A DNA stretch of 64,000 bases from Pseudomonas sp. SJZ074. Its GTDB lineage: Bacteria > Pseudomonadota > Gammaproteobacteria > Pseudomonadales > Pseudomonadaceae. Below, piece after piece: positions 16,514 through 27,620 of this stretch. Within the stretch, counting starts at the first letter, position 1; the number at the start of each line of letters is the position of its first letter. Where the stretch lies: contig NZ_VIUE01000029.1 in NCBI RefSeq assembly GCF_007828215.1, positions 1 to 64,000 on the forward strand, written 5' to 3'. The notes under the pieces are model-generated. The model was not told the origin of the DNA. It ran no database searches and was given only the letters and a program-made list of their open reading frames with translations. Both the position numbers and the translations under genes were made by a program.

Positions 16514-17536
16514 TTAACGCTTGAGTTTGCGCTTGTTGCGATATTGGTCGATGACCACCGCTACCACAATGATCAGCCCCTTGATGATGTCCTGGATATA
16601 GGCATCGACACCCACGAATGTAAAGCCGCTGGCCATGACGCCGAGGATCAGCGCGCCGATCACCGTCCCGGTGATGCGCCCCACTCCACCGGCCAGGCTG
16701 GTACCGCCGATCACGGCCGCGGCGATCGCATCCAGCTCATAGGACATGCCCATGCCGGCCTGCCCGGTCGCGGCCCGCGCCGAAGCCACCACCCCGGCGA
16801 GACCGGCCAATAGCCCGGCGATGCTGTAGACGATGACCAGGTGCCGCTTGACGTTGATCCCCGAGGTACGCGCCGCCTGCATGTTGCCGCCGATGGCGTA
16901 AGTATATTTGCCGTACTTGGTGTAGCGCAGGGCAATATGGAAAATCACCGCCACCACCAGGAAGATGATCACCGGCATGGCGCCATGACCGATGGCAGTG
17001 TAGGAATCCGACAACATGCTCACCGGCTGGCCTTCGGTGTAGTAACGCGCCAGGCCGCGGGCCGATACCATCATGCCGAGCGTGGCAATAAAGGGCGGGA
17101 TGCCAGTGATGGCGATAATGCTGCCGTTGATCGCCCCGGCCAGCAGCCCCACGCCCAACCCTGCCACCACCGGTATCCATGCCGGTAGATCGGTGAGGGA
17201 CGGAAACACGGCACGGGCAAAATCCGAGGTCTGGGCCAGGCTGGCGGCGATCATGGCCGACAACGCCAGCACGGAACCGGACGACAGGTCGATGCCGGTG
17301 GTGATGATGACCTGGGTCACTCCGATGGCCAGCAGGCCGATGATCGACACTTGCAGGATCATCAGTACCAGGCGCTGGGAGTTCATCAGGAAACTCTGGT
17401 CGCGCATGATCCAGCCGAACAATTCGAACACCAGGCCAATGCCAATCAGCACCAGGAAGATACTCAGCTCTGTCGGTAACCGCCGGCGCGTCCTGGCCGG
17501 TGCGGCCGCGGGTTTGTTTTCCAGTATCGCGTTCAT
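16514..17536 (-). CDS. iatP: inositol ABC transporter permease (BPD_transp_2 family)
   Basis: A 340-residue inner-membrane permease of the ribose/RbsC type with eight to ten helices. GAINGSIIAITGIPPFIATLG and GGTSLAGGVGRITGTVIGALI are the family signatures. It is the last gene of a substrate-binding protein, ATPase, permease set that follows the inositol catabolic genes, so myo-inositol is the likely substrate by context. Two near-identical starts exist (17542 and 17536); 17536 (MNAILENK) is used. A gap of 140 bp with an imperfect repeat separates it from the ATPase gene. Confidence 0.85.
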   Translation of the reverse strand: MNAILENKPAAAPARTRRRLPTELSIFLVLIGIGLVFELFGWIMRDQSFLMNSQRLVLMILQVSIIGLLAIGVTQVIITTGIDLSSGSVLALSAMIAASLAQTSDFARAVFPSLTDLPAWIPVVAGLGVGLLAGAINGSIIAITGIPPFIATLGMMVSARGLARYYTEGQPVSMLSDSYTAIGHGAMPVIIFLVVAVIFHIALRYTKYGKYTYAIGGNMQAARTSGINVKRHLVIVYSIAGLLAGLAGVVASARAATGQAGMGMSYELDAIAAAVIGGTSLAGGVGRITGTVIGALILGVMASGFTFVGVDAYIQDIIKGLIIVVAVVIDQYRNKRKLKR

Positions 17537-17559
17537 TGCCATCCACCTTTTTTGTTCGT

Positions 17560-17648
17560 TGGCGAGGGGATGTTCCCTGCCGGGCGGTGTAGTACGTCCC
17601 GGACGGGGCCGCTTCGCGGCCCGGCGGGAGCAAGCTCCCTCGCCACCA
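17560..17648. repeat. imperfect long inverted repeat of the GGCGAGGG family
   Basis: GGCGAGGGGATGTTCCCT at the left and GGGAGCAAGCTCCCTCGCC at the right flank a GC-rich core containing GGGCCGCTTCGCGGCCC. It lies in the ATPase-permease gap of the inositol transporter operon and could form a large RNA hairpin in the transcript. Confidence 0.6.
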
Positions 17649-17679
17649 TGTTGCTCGACGTTATTGATGTGTGCGGGTG

Positions 17680-19233
17680 TCAGGCCAGGCCGGAGGCCAA
17701 TTGCATGACCCGCTCCTGGGTCGCTTCGCTGCGGTCGAGGGTGCCCATCAGGTCGCCTTCGTGCATCACCAGGACCCGGTCGCTCATGCCCAACACTTCC
17801 GGCAGCTCGGAGGAAATCATGATGACTGCCATACCCTCACTGGCGAGGTAGGCAATGAGCCGATAGATCTCGGCCTTGGCGCCAACATCGATGCCACGGG
17901 TCGGCTCGTCGAGAATCAGGATCCGCGGATTGGTCATCAGCCAGCGGGCCAGCAGCGCCTTCTGTTGATTGCCGCCGGACAGGGTGTCGATGCACTGCTC
18001 CAGGGACGGGGTCTTGACCCGCAGCTTCTTGCACATGTCTTCACACAAGGCGCGCAAGGCTTTCTGCTGGATGAATCCGTTGCCGACATAATGGGGCAAC
18101 ACGGCCATCTCCATGTTTTCCAGCACCGACAGGCACGGGAACAGCCCACTGAGCTTGCGATCCTCGGTCAGCAAGGCGAAGCCCTTCTCGATGGCCATGT
18201 GTGGGTCGCTGATGCGCACCGGTTGGCCGTCCAGCAGAATCTCGCCACCGGTACTGGGCGTGACGCCGAAGATCGCTTCAGCCACGTTGGTCCGTCCCGA
18301 GCCCATCAGCCCGGCGATGCCGAGGATCTCCCCGGCGTGCAGGTCGAAGGAAACCTCCTTGAAGACGCCGTCCAGGCTCAGGTCGCGTACCGACAACACC
18401 AACTCGCCAATGGGTTTTTCCCGTTCCGGGAACAGCTGGCTCAATTCCCGTCCGACCATCATCGAGATCAGACTGTCGCCGTCCATGCTGTCGGCCCGTT
18501 GCAAGCCGATGTAGCGGCCATCGCGAAACACCGCCACTTCATCGGCGATGGCAAACACTTCATTCATTTTATGGGTGATGTAGATGATGCCCTTACCCTG
18601 AGCCTTGAGGTCGGCAATGATCGAGAACAGGTGGGCGACTTCCGTTTCAGTGATGGCTGAGGTTGGTTCGTCCATGATCAGAATGTCGGAGTCATAGGAC
18701 ACCGCCTTGGCGATCTCCACCATCTGTCGCTCGGCAATACTCAGGTTGCCCACCTGCTCCTCGGGGTCGAGGTTGATCCGCAAGCGCTCCAGCAGCCTGG
18801 CGGTGCAACGGTGCATCGCCCCATGGTCGACCATGTGCAGGCCATTGAGCTGCTCGCGGCCGATCCAGATGTTTTCGGCGATGCTCATGTGGGGCATCAG
18901 ATTCAGTTCCTGATGGATCATCGCGATGCCGGACTGCAACGCCGCCAGGGGCGTGTCGAATGTGACCGGCTTGCCCCGCAGGCGCAGTTCACCGGCGTCG
19001 GGCGGGTAGATGCCGGCAATGATTTTCATCAAGGTGGATTTGCCTGCGCCGTTTTCCCCCATCAGCGCCAGCACCGAACCGGGGCGTACCCGCAGCTCTA
19101 CATCAGACAGGGCCACCACGCCGGGAAAACCTTTGCTGACGTTGACGACTTCCAGTAGATAGGGCTCGTCAGGTAGTGCGTCCGGCTGGGGAATCATCGC
19201 CGGGGCGCTCGATGCAATCGCTGAAGCGAACAT
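17680..19233 (-). CDS. iatA: inositol ABC transporter ATP-binding protein (two ATPase domains)
   Basis: A 517-residue sugar-type ATPase of the RbsA/MglA family. The first nucleotide-binding domain has the Walker [10 protein letters not shown] and Walker [11 protein letters not shown] with signature [14 protein letters not shown]. The second has the degenerate P loop GLMGSGRT and the signature [15 protein letters not shown] followed by [14 protein letters not shown]. The ATG at 19233 lies behind GAGGGAG; a TTG 21 bp upstream is less likely. It energises the permease encoded downstream. Confidence 0.87.
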   Translation of the reverse strand: MFASAIASSAPAMIPQPDALPDEPYLLEVVNVSKGFPGVVALSDVELRVRPGSVLALMGENGAGKSTLMKIIAGIYPPDAGELRLRGKPVTFDTPLAALQSGIAMIHQELNLMPHMSIAENIWIGREQLNGLHMVDHGAMHRCTARLLERLRINLDPEEQVGNLSIAERQMVEIAKAVSYDSDILIMDEPTSAITETEVAHLFSIIADLKAQGKGIIYITHKMNEVFAIADEVAVFRDGRYIGLQRADSMDGDSLISMMVGRELSQLFPEREKPIGELVLSVRDLSLDGVFKEVSFDLHAGEILGIAGLMGSGRTNVAEAIFGVTPSTGGEILLDGQPVRISDPHMAIEKGFALLTEDRKLSGLFPCLSVLENMEMAVLPHYVGNGFIQQKALRALCEDMCKKLRVKTPSLEQCIDTLSGGNQQKALLARWLMTNPRILILDEPTRGIDVGAKAEIYRLIAYLASEGMAVIMISSELPEVLGMSDRVLVMHEGDLMGTLDRSEATQERVMQLASGLA

Positions 19234-19296
19234 GATCAGGTACTCCCTCGGCAAGGTCGGCGCGGCGACCCTGCCTGCTGGTTATGGGGTGGGACG

Positions 19297-20223
19297 TCAC
19301 TTGAACTGATTGACGTTTTCCGGGGTGATCAGGCGATACGGCACCCAGACGGCTTGCTCGACCGGCTGTTTCTTGACCATTTTCACCGCCGTATCGATCG
19401 AGCCATCGGCCTGGCCCTTGGCGTCCTGAAACACCGAAACCGTCATATCGCCCTTCTTGATCGCTTCCAAGCCGTCCGGTGTACCATCGACACCGGCAAT
19501 CAGTACTTGGCCCTTCCCTTTGTTCACATTCTTCAGGGCCATGGCAGCCCCAATGGCCATCTCGTCGTTGTTGGCCACCACGGCCTGGAAGTCGGTGCCC
19601 TGGGTCAGCCAGTCGCCGACCACATTCATACCCTTGTCCCTCAGCCAAGTGGCAGTCTGCCGCTCCTTGATCTTGATGTTCGGGTATTTCTTCAACACGT
19701 CCTCGACGCCCAGGGTACGGTTGGTGGTGGAGTTGTTGGCCAGGTCGCCCAGCAGGATCACGATGTCGCCCTTGCCGCCCATTTTGTCGGCCAGATACTG
19801 CATCTGCATGCGCCCCGCTTCCAGGTCATCGGAGGCCACGGTGACCACGCCTGCCGGCAGTTTCAGTTCATCAGGACGGCGGTTGACGTAGACCAGCGGA
19901 ATCCCGGCGGCCACGGCGGCCTTGGTGATACGCGCGGTGGCAGCGGTGTCGACGGGGTTGACGATGATCGCATCGACCTTCTGGCTGATGAAACTTTCCA
20001 CCTGACTCAATTGCTTGACCACATCACTGCGTGCGTCTTCGAACTGCAGGGTGACGCCGTCCGGCATGGACTTGGCTTTCTTGTCCATGGACTCACGCAG
20101 GTAAGTCAGCCAGGTGTCGTCGAACTGCGACATGCTGACCCCAATCTTCAGGTCCGCCAGGGCAGCGCCGCTGGTGAGCATCAACGACAGGGCCAACGAG
20201 GCGATACGGGTCTTGGTCTTCAT
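19297..20223 (-). CDS. iatS: periplasmic inositol-binding protein of the ABC transporter
   Basis: A 308-residue periplasmic-binding protein of the RbsB (Peripla_BP_4) family. A signal peptide covers about 1-23 (ending SGAALA). The sugar-type fold is evident in LKIGVSMSQFDDTWLTYLRE, DAIIVNPVDTAATA and VANNDEMAIGAAMAL. It is the first gene of the transporter operon. A perfect 16-bp dyad about 310 bp upstream suggests a separate IolR-controlled promoter. The myo-inositol assignment rests on gene context. Confidence 0.85.
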   Translation of the reverse strand: MKTKTRIASLALSLMLTSGAALADLKIGVSMSQFDDTWLTYLRESMDKKAKSMPDGVTLQFEDARSDVVKQLSQVESFISQKVDAIIVNPVDTAATARITKAAVAAGIPLVYVNRRPDELKLPAGVVTVASDDLEAGRMQMQYLADKMGGKGDIVILLGDLANNSTTNRTLGVEDVLKKYPNIKIKERQTATWLRDKGMNVVGDWLTQGTDFQAVVANNDEMAIGAAMALKNVNKGKGQVLIAGVDGTPDGLEAIKKGDMTVSVFQDAKGQADGSIDTAVKMVKKQPVEQAVWVPYRLITPENVNQFK

Positions 20224-20570
20224 GAACGGTCTTTCTCCACATTCTTGTTGGTTTTATGGATAAGGCGTGTCGGAACTCAGGAACGGGGCAAACGCACGAT
20301 GGGCGCGCCGGGCATGCAACACACCACGGCACCGCTGCGCTGGATGCACAGGGATTCGAACAGGGGAAGGACTGCGGACAAGCGCAGCAGGTGTGGCAGG
20401 TGAAACGCAGAGCGGCTGAAGGTTTTCATCGACGGTACCTGGCTGTGTTTCTTGTTTTTGTTGAGTTCGCTGCTTGTTTAAAAAACCGTTGCACGAGCGG
20501 GAACTGGATGTCGGTAACCTGGAAAAGACTTTATTGGAAAATATTTTCCACATCAACAGATTTTAGAATT
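20224..20570. other. 347-bp promoter region of the inositol transporter operon
   Basis: No coding sequence. It contains a perfect 16-bp dyad at 20535-20550 and a half-site GGAAAA at 20521. The region lies between the IolW-like gene and the binding-protein gene, both leftward, and indicates that the transporter has its own promoter. Confidence 0.6.
20535..20550. promoter_or_regulatory. perfect 16-bp dyad TGGAAAATATTTTCCA, putative IolR operator
   Basis: All eight positions of each arm match. The related site before iolC, TGGAATATATTTTCCA, differs from it at one position. Both start with TGGAA and end with TTCCA around an AT-rich core, as known for RpiR-family operators. The only RpiR-type regulator in the window is encoded beside iolC. 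Confidence 0.7.
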
Positions 20571-21623
20571 TTATTCGTTTTTTGTTCCATGGCCGATGGG
20601 CGTGGCCAACACCACGACTTCATGGCGTTCCGCGCTCTGCCGGGCAACGTCCAGCAAACGGGTAGTCGCCAGTGCATCACGGGGCAGGACTGGCAGCGGG
20701 CCAGCTCCCTGCAAAGCGGTTTGCAGGCGCTGATAGAATTCGATCCAACAACCGCGCTCCGATGTCACCCGCTCGCGCTCGGTGCCGTGCTCGAACCAGC
20801 CCCAGCGTCGATGTTCTTCGGTTCCCCAGCGTTCGCCCTCGGTCGCCGGACTCAACCCGGCCAAGGCCTGGGCCTCCTGCCCGTCCAATCCCTCGACGGT
20901 GTAGCAGCCCTGGGAACCACTGACCCGGAACCGTGGGCGCGGCGCGTTCTGCAGGCAATTGCCACTCAAGTGCGACACCACGCCGTTGACATGGCTCAGG
21001 GACATGAAGAAGCCATTGTCGAAAACCTGGCCTGGCTGTCGGTAGTCCAGCTCGGCGTACACCCGCACCACCGGCCCGAACAGCTGCAACGCCTGATCCA
21101 CCAGATGACTGCCCAGGTCACGCAGGAATCCGCCACCGCTGCTTTTGCCGACGGACGTCGGTGAATAACGCTCGACGCTGGATTCGAACCGCAGGACCTG
21201 TCCCAGGACACCGGACGCCAACAATTTGCGCACGGTCAGAAAGTCCGAGTCCCAGCGCCGGTTCTGGTACACGCAGAGCGGCACGTTGTGTCGTTCGGCT
21301 GCCAGCACCATCGCCTCGGCCTGCTTGGCATCAGCGGCAAAGGGTTTATCGCTGACCACCGCCACGCCCCGCTCGATGGCCTCCATCACCAGCGCCGGAC
21401 GACCGTCCAGAGGCGTGGAAACCACCACCGCGTCGATGCCAGCCGCCACCAATTGCTCCAGTGTGTCGAAAGCCTGGACATCGGGGTGTTCGGTCGCCAG
21501 TTGCTGGCGACGCTCGGCGGACCGGGTCACCACACCGACGAACGTCGCCCCGGGCAAACTGCTGATCAGCGGCGCATGAAAGAAGCGTCCACCCTTGCCG
21601 TAGCCCACCAGTCCGATTCGCAT
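20571..21623 (-). CDS. Gfo/Idh/MocA oxidoreductase, IolW-like (scyllo-inositol dehydrogenase type)
   Basis: A 350-residue NAD(P)-dependent dehydrogenase. The Rossmann motif GLVGYGKGG lies at 3-11, SDKPFA near 91-96 replaces the EKP motif, and YQNRRWDSDFLTVRK is characteristic of the IolW/YvaA/YdgJ branch, which acts on scyllo-inositol with NADP(H). GGGFLRDLGSHLVDQAL is the substrate-side motif. Its place between iolG and the transporter genes supports a role in interconverting inositol isomers. It is separated from iolG by a REP doublet. Confidence 0.78.
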   Translation of the reverse strand: MRIGLVGYGKGGRFFHAPLISSLPGATFVGVVTRSAERRQQLATEHPDVQAFDTLEQLVAAGIDAVVVSTPLDGRPALVMEAIERGVAVVSDKPFAADAKQAEAMVLAAERHNVPLCVYQNRRWDSDFLTVRKLLASGVLGQVLRFESSVERYSPTSVGKSSGGGFLRDLGSHLVDQALQLFGPVVRVYAELDYRQPGQVFDNGFFMSLSHVNGVVSHLSGNCLQNAPRPRFRVSGSQGCYTVEGLDGQEAQALAGLSPATEGERWGTEEHRRWGWFEHGTERERVTSERGCWIEFYQRLQTALQGAGPLPVLPRDALATTRLLDVARQSAERHEVVVLATPIGHGTKNE

Positions 21624-21660
21624 GGCAACTCCTTATTAAATCACTGAATCAACGCCCCCC

Positions 21661-21752
21661 CTGTGGGAGCGGGCTTGCTCGCGAAGGCGGTGGATCAATC
21701 GGCATCAATGTTGAATGTCAGGCCGCTTTCGCGAGCAAGCCCGCTCCCACAG
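21661..21752. repeat. REP doublet between the IolW-like gene and iolG
   Basis: CTGTGGGAGCGGGCTTGCTC and its inverse, GCGAGCAAGCCCGCTCCCAC, flank about 40 bp. The pair can form a long hairpin in the leftward inositol transcript. Confidence 0.88.
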
Positions 21753-21761
21753 AGATTGGGG

Positions 21762-22793
<1,032 letters not shown>

Positions 22794-24725
22794 TCAGTAC
22801 TGACGGGCCTGGGCCAGTCGTTCATTGAGGGCCTTGGCGACGACATTGGTCCGGGCGCTGGTGGAGACTTGCGCCACACCGACCCGCCACCAGGACAGGT
22901 AGCCGTGAATCATGGTCTTGGGCAGGACCTTGATGTCGATCAGAGTCGAGACCGTTTGCCGCCGTGCGTCGGCCAGGGCCGCGTGCAGTTCGTCGAGGGT
23001 CTTCACCTTGTAGGTCTTGCAGCCGTAGGCCGCCGCACTCATGGCGAAATCCACCGGCACGAAACCGCCGTCGAGCTTGCCGGTGTCCGGGTTGCGGAAA
23101 CGGAACTCGGTGCCGAAGCTGTCCATCCCGTTCCCCATCTGTAAATTGTTGATGCAACCGAAGGCCATGTTGTCCAGCAACACCACATTGATCTTGCGCC
23201 GCTCCTGGATCGAGGTCGCCAGCTCCGAATGCAGCATCATGTAGGAGCCGTCACCCACCAGGGCATACACCTCTTTATCAGGCTCGGCGAGCTTCACCCC
23301 CAGTGCCGCATTCACTTCGTATCCCATGCAGGAATAGCCGTATTCGAGGTGGTAGGTGTTCACGCCCTTGCAACGCCAACTGCGCTGCAAGTCACCGGGC
23401 AGGCTGCCGGCGGCGGCGACGATGATCGCATCATCCGCCAGGGTTTCGTTGAGGGTGCCCAATACCCGGCTCTGGGTCAGGCAGGAGCCGGTGAGCTCGA
23501 TGAATTCGCGAAACACCGCCGGGTCCATGCCGTCGTTGATTTCCGGGATGAAATCCTCGGCCTGGTAATCGGCCTGGTAGACCCGGTCCACCTCGGCCTC
23601 CAGTTGCCCCTTGGCGGCGGCGATCCGCCCGCCCCATCCGGCACGGTAATCCCCCATGGCGGCGGACAGCGCTTCCAGCCCCACACGAGCATCGGCCAAC
23701 AACTGCACGCCGTCGAGTTTCAGCGCATCGCATGGGCTGATATTGAGGTTGAGGAACTGCACATCCGGATGCTGGAACAGCCATTTGGAGCCGGTGGTGA
23801 AATCGCTATAGCGAGTACCGATGCCGATGATCAGGTCCGCTTCCTTGGCCAGCAGGTTCGCCGCCAGGCAACCGGTTTCGCCGACACCACCGACGTTCAG
23901 CGGATGGCTGGACACCACCGCGCTCTTGCCGGCCTGGGTCTCGGCAAAGGGAATATCGAAGCGTTCGGCAAAGGCCTGCAATGCGGCGTTGGCGCCGGCG
24001 TACTTCACCCCGCCGCCACAGATGATCAATGGCCGGCCCTTGCCCTTGAGCAGGGCCAGGGCATCGTCGAGCATCGCCGCAGTGGCCGGACGGCGGTCGA
24101 TGCGATGCACGCGCCTGGCCAGGAAATAGTCCGGGTAGTCATAGGCTTCGCCTTGCACATCCTGGGGCAACGCCAGGGTGACCGCGCCGGTTTCGGCCGG
24201 ATCGGTGAGCACACGCATGGCCTGGATCGCAGCGCTCATCAATTGCTCGGGACGGTTGATCCGGTCCCAGTATTTGCTCACCGCTTTGAACGCATCGTTG
24301 GTGCTGATGCTCAGGTCGTGGAACTGCTCGATCTGTTGCAGCACCGGGTCCGGTTGACGACTGGCGTAGACATCGCCGGGCAACAGCAGCAGAGGAATGC
24401 GATTGGCCGTCGCGGTGGCCGCCGCAGTCACCATGTTCGCCGCACCAGGGCCGACCGATGAGGTACAGGCGTAGATCTTCCGGCGCAGGTGCTGCTTGGC
24501 GAAACCGATGGCGGCGTGGGCCATGCCCTGTTCGTTGCGGCCCTGATGGACCACCAGGTCGCCGCTGTCCTGCTCCAGCGCCTGGCCCAGGCCCAGCACG
24601 TTGCCGTGGCCGAAAATGGTAAAGACCCCGGCAACGAACTTGCTCTGGACACCGTCGACCTCGACGTACTGGTTATCGAGGAATTTCACCAGGGCCTGGG
24701 CCATGGTCAGTCGTGTTGTGGACAT
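22794..24725 (-). CDS. iolD: 3D-(3,5/4)-trihydroxycyclohexane-1,2-dione hydrolase
   Basis: A 643-residue thiamine-diphosphate enzyme that opens the cyclohexanedione ring to give 5-deoxy-glucuronate, the third step. The N-terminal pyrimidine-binding domain has [12 protein letters not shown] and [16 protein letters not shown]. The C-terminal domain carries the ThDP/Mg motif [11 protein letters not shown] through [10 protein letters not shown]. Length and segments match IolD. A REP doublet separates it from iolI upstream. Confidence 0.93.
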   Translation of the reverse strand: MSTTRLTMAQALVKFLDNQYVEVDGVQSKFVAGVFTIFGHGNVLGLGQALEQDSGDLVVHQGRNEQGMAHAAIGFAKQHLRRKIYACTSSVGPGAANMVTAAATATANRIPLLLLPGDVYASRQPDPVLQQIEQFHDLSISTNDAFKAVSKYWDRINRPEQLMSAAIQAMRVLTDPAETGAVTLALPQDVQGEAYDYPDYFLARRVHRIDRRPATAAMLDDALALLKGKGRPLIICGGGVKYAGANAALQAFAERFDIPFAETQAGKSAVVSSHPLNVGGVGETGCLAANLLAKEADLIIGIGTRYSDFTTGSKWLFQHPDVQFLNLNISPCDALKLDGVQLLADARVGLEALSAAMGDYRAGWGGRIAAAKGQLEAEVDRVYQADYQAEDFIPEINDGMDPAVFREFIELTGSCLTQSRVLGTLNETLADDAIIVAAAGSLPGDLQRSWRCKGVNTYHLEYGYSCMGYEVNAALGVKLAEPDKEVYALVGDGSYMMLHSELATSIQERRKINVVLLDNMAFGCINNLQMGNGMDSFGTEFRFRNPDTGKLDGGFVPVDFAMSAAAYGCKTYKVKTLDELHAALADARRQTVSTLIDIKVLPKTMIHGYLSWWRVGVAQVSTSARTNVVAKALNERLAQARQY

Positions 24726-24758
24726 GCTTGCACCTTTTCAAACGCAACTCGGTTCAAG

Positions 24759-24848
24759 TGTGGGAGCGGGCTTGCTCGCGAAGGCGGTATGTCAGGCAAC
24801 ACCCATGTTGGATGTACGGCCGCCTTCGCGAGCAAGCCCGCTCCCACA
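24759..24848. repeat. REP doublet between iolD and iolI
   Basis: Inverted copies of GTGGGAGCGGGCTTGCTCGC flank about 40 bp within the 152-bp gap of the leftward inositol operon. They match the doublets at 21.7 and 27.5 kb. Confidence 0.88.
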
Positions 24849-24877
24849 ACGGGATCTTCATCAGGTCGATGCCGGTA

Positions 24878-25699
24878 TCAGACCTGTGAATCCTGCAAAT
24901 GGCTCATGCTCGCGCCCAACGCCTGGCGGATGTCGGCCAGTTCATGAACGCTCTCGGCGAACGGTTCGAAGGACAAGTAACCTTCATAGCCACCGGCCCG
25001 CAGCGCTTCGATCTGTGCGGCGTTGCCGAGGATGTCGGCCTTGCCCACCAACACCCGGTGGCCGTCGCGGATCGTCGCCAACGGCGCCTGGGCATCTTCC
25101 ACGCCGGAGATGTGCACCAGCCCGGTGAGTTCGGGGAAGAACACCTGCTCACCCGCCAGATGGTGATGAAAGGTATCGTGCACCAGGCGGAACACATCCA
25201 GCCCGCCGATGGCCTTGATCGCTTCTACCGCCGTCTCCTTGCGGCGCAACGAGCACTCCTCGAACCCCAGGGGCTCGATGAAGCCGTAGATGCCAAAGGC
25301 CCTCAGGATCGGCGCCAGTTCGCTGAGCGCCGTACGCAGCCCCGCCGCGCGCTCGGCCTCGCTGCGTGGGTCGGCACGCTCGTTGAGCGGGCACATGACC
25401 AGGCCCTCGGCGCCACATTCGCGGGCATAGTCGGCCAACCTCAAGGCCTGGGCGCGGCGCTCTTCGTTCCACACGTCGAAGGGATAGAGGGCGTTGATCG
25501 ACAACACCTTGATGCCCCTCTCTTCGCACAACTCGCGCACGCTGGCCGGCGCCATGCCGTTCTCGATCTCGACGCCTTTGAGATCGTTGCGGATCTCGAT
25601 GGCATCGGTCTTCAAGGCCAGGGCCAGATCGATGAATTCGGGCAACGACAGGCGCGGGGCAACCATTCGGTTCAAGGCAAAACGCAGGGGTTTATTCAT
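24878..25699 (-). CDS. iolI: TIM-barrel sugar isomerase, inosose isomerase IolI-like
   Basis: A 273-residue xylose-isomerase-like TIM barrel (AP_endonuc_2 family). LSLPEFIDLALALKTDAIEIRND, GFIEPLGFEECS, LVHDTFHHHLAG and GYEGYLSFEPFA supply the Glu, His, Asp and Glu metal ligands expected in IolI, which interconverts 2-keto-myo-inositol and 1-keto-D-chiro-inositol. ATG 25699 (MNKPLRFALN) is preferred over an upstream start because the frame before it lacks protein-like sequence. It follows iolB by 59 bp. Confidence 0.85.
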   Translation of the reverse strand: MNKPLRFALNRMVAPRLSLPEFIDLALALKTDAIEIRNDLKGVEIENGMAPASVRELCEERGIKVLSINALYPFDVWNEERRAQALRLADYARECGAEGLVMCPLNERADPRSEAERAAGLRTALSELAPILRAFGIYGFIEPLGFEECSLRRKETAVEAIKAIGGLDVFRLVHDTFHHHLAGEQVFFPELTGLVHISGVEDAQAPLATIRDGHRVLVGKADILGNAAQIEALRAGGYEGYLSFEPFAESVHELADIRQALGASMSHLQDSQV

Positions 25700-25758
25700 C
25701 TTGTTATCCCTCCAGTGTCCATACGAAACGGCGTGGGTGAGCGGGCAGCAAACGGTGT

Positions 25759-26568
25759 TCAGAGATCCAGCAACCAACTGTGCTGCGGGTCGTTATGGAA
25801 CTGCCAGACCCGCTTCGGGCCGGCCATGACGTTCAAGTAGTACGACTCGTACCCGTAAGGCACGCTGACCGGGTGGTAGCCCTTGGGCACCACCACCAGG
25901 TCGCCGTTTTCCACGGCCATGGCCTGGTCGATGCTGCGGTCGTCGGTGTAGACCCGCTGGAATACGAAGCCCTGGGACGGATTGATCTGGTGATAGTAGG
26001 TTTCTTCCAGGAAACTCTGGTGCGGCAGGTCGTCGGTGTCGTGCTTGTGGGGTGGATAGCTCGACGAATGCCCCGACGGCGTGCGCACTTCCACCACCAG
26101 TAGCGAGTGGGCCGGTTCGCTGTCCGGCAGGATGTCGCAGATATACCGGGTATTCGCGCCCTTGCCACGCACGCTGCGCTTCATGCTGTCGGGGCGGATC
26201 AGCCGTGGGCCGTAATCGTTCTGGCTGGAACCCGGCGCGGCACAGACGGCGACCTGAACGTCGCTCAAGGCGATCACCTGGGCCTGGCTGCCGGGCGGCA
26301 GGTAGGCGGCGTAGGGCGATTTATCCTCGAACACCGACTGGCGATCGCCAAGGTTGTCCCAGGCGAAACTGCCCTGCCCCGGCGCTTCGCCCTTGAGACT
26401 GATGCGACCACTGAGCAGCACCAGGCACAACTCCTTGTCGCCGGCGGCCACCGGCAGGGTTTCGCCGAGGCTCAGGCGGTAGGCGGCGAACACGACGTAC
26501 TCCAACTCGCCCTCGGGCAGTTGGACCATGGTCCGGCCAGCGGGCTGGTTCTTGATCAACAGACTCAT
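25759..26568 (-). CDS. iolB: 5-deoxy-glucuronate isomerase
   Basis: A 269-residue cupin-fold (KduI/IolB family) isomerase that turns 5-deoxy-glucuronate into 2-deoxy-5-keto-gluconate. HSSSYPPHKHDTDD and LEETYYHQINPSQGFVFQRVY are the family metal-binding segments, and GYHPVSVPYGYESYYLNVMAG is near the C terminus. The ATG overlaps the iolE stop by 4 bp (ATGA) and follows AGGAGTTCCTC-type sequence. Confidence 0.92.
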   Translation of the reverse strand: MSLLIKNQPAGRTMVQLPEGELEYVVFAAYRLSLGETLPVAAGDKELCLVLLSGRISLKGEAPGQGSFAWDNLGDRQSVFEDKSPYAAYLPPGSQAQVIALSDVQVAVCAAPGSSQNDYGPRLIRPDSMKRSVRGKGANTRYICDILPDSEPAHSLLVVEVRTPSGHSSSYPPHKHDTDDLPHQSFLEETYYHQINPSQGFVFQRVYTDDRSIDQAMAVENGDLVVVPKGYHPVSVPYGYESYYLNVMAGPKRVWQFHNDPQHSWLLDL

Positions 26569-27458
26569 GAGGAACTCCTTTCCAGCAACAAGGTGCGCAA
26601 AGTGTCGTAGCCCTTCTTGGCGTAGGCATAACTCGGCGCCACGGCCGGGTCCTGTTCGGCTTCCACCACCAACCACCCCTGGTAATCGGCGGCCAGCAGG
26701 ACATCCAGCAACGCGGCGAAATCAATGTCGCCGTCCCCCGGCACGGTGAAGGTGCCGTTGACGATGCAGTCCGGAAAGCTCCAGAGATGGTTGCGCGCCA
26801 GTTGCACCACCGGCTTGCGCACATCCTTGAAGTGCACATGACAGACCCGCTCGATGTGCTTGCGCAACACCTGCAGCGGCTCGCCACCGCCCATGTAGCA
26901 GTGACCCGAGTCGAACAGCAGACCAACCTCGCTGCCGGTCAGGGCCATCAGCTTGTCGATGTCCGAGGGGGACTCGACATAGGCGCCCATGTGGTGGTGA
27001 TACGCCAGGCGCACGCCTTGGGACAAGGTGAAGCGGGCCAGTTCGGTGAGCTTGTCGGCATAGGCCTGCCAGGCGTCGTCGGTGTGAAAGCGCGGCCGCT
27101 CGATCAGGGGAATGCGCTGGCCTTGGATAGAATCGGCGACTTCGCCATAGACCAGCACCGTGGCGTCGTTTTGCGCCAGCAACTGCACATGGGCGGCAAT
27201 CGCGTCGATTTCCTCGGCCGCCGAACGTCGGGCCAGGCGGCTGGAGTACCAACCGGACACCAGCGCCAGGTCATAGGGACGCAGCACATCACCGACGCCC
27301 TTGGCGTCCCTGGGAAACTTGCCGTTGAGCTCGAACCCCTCGTAGCCGATGGCCTTGCCTTCGCTCAGCGCAGTGCTCAACGGCGTCTCACCGCCCAGGG
27401 ACGGCAAGTCGTCGTTGCTCCAGGAGATCGGGTTGATGCCAATTCGAATAGCGGGCAT
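26565..27458 (-). CDS. iolE: myo-inosose-2 dehydratase
   Basis: A 297-residue TIM-barrel dehydratase that removes water from scyllo-inosose, the second step. The N-terminal sequence IGINPISWSNDDLPSLGG is a clear IolE signature. LAYHHHMGAYVES, LLFDSGHCYMGGG and VCHVHFKDVR supply the metal ligands. ATG 27458 (MPAIRIGIN) is chosen. It is coupled to iolB by a 4-bp overlap and separated from iolC by a REP doublet. Confidence 0.93.
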   Translation of the reverse strand: MPAIRIGINPISWSNDDLPSLGGETPLSTALSEGKAIGYEGFELNGKFPRDAKGVGDVLRPYDLALVSGWYSSRLARRSAAEEIDAIAAHVQLLAQNDATVLVYGEVADSIQGQRIPLIERPRFHTDDAWQAYADKLTELARFTLSQGVRLAYHHHMGAYVESPSDIDKLMALTGSEVGLLFDSGHCYMGGGEPLQVLRKHIERVCHVHFKDVRKPVVQLARNHLWSFPDCIVNGTFTVPGDGDIDFAALLDVLLAADYQGWLVVEAEQDPAVAPSYAYAKKGYDTLRTLLLERSSS

Positions 27459-27510
27459 GGCTGCACCTTTTATTGTTTTACATAGCAATTGAAAGCTGCG
27501 GAGGACCTTG

Positions 27511-27597
27511 GTGGGAGCGAGCCTGCTCGCGATAGCGGTTTGTCAGGCAACTGATTATTAACGGTTAGTCCGCTATCGCGAGCAGGCTCGCTCCCAC
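27511..27597. repeat. REP doublet between iolE and iolC
   Basis: GTGGGAGCGAGCCTGCTCGCGATAGC and its inverse flank about 35 bp in the 162-bp iolC-iolE gap. It lies inside the leftward inositol operon. Confidence 0.88.
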
Positions 27598-27620
27598 ACT
27601 AGGTTCAGTGTTCGCACTAT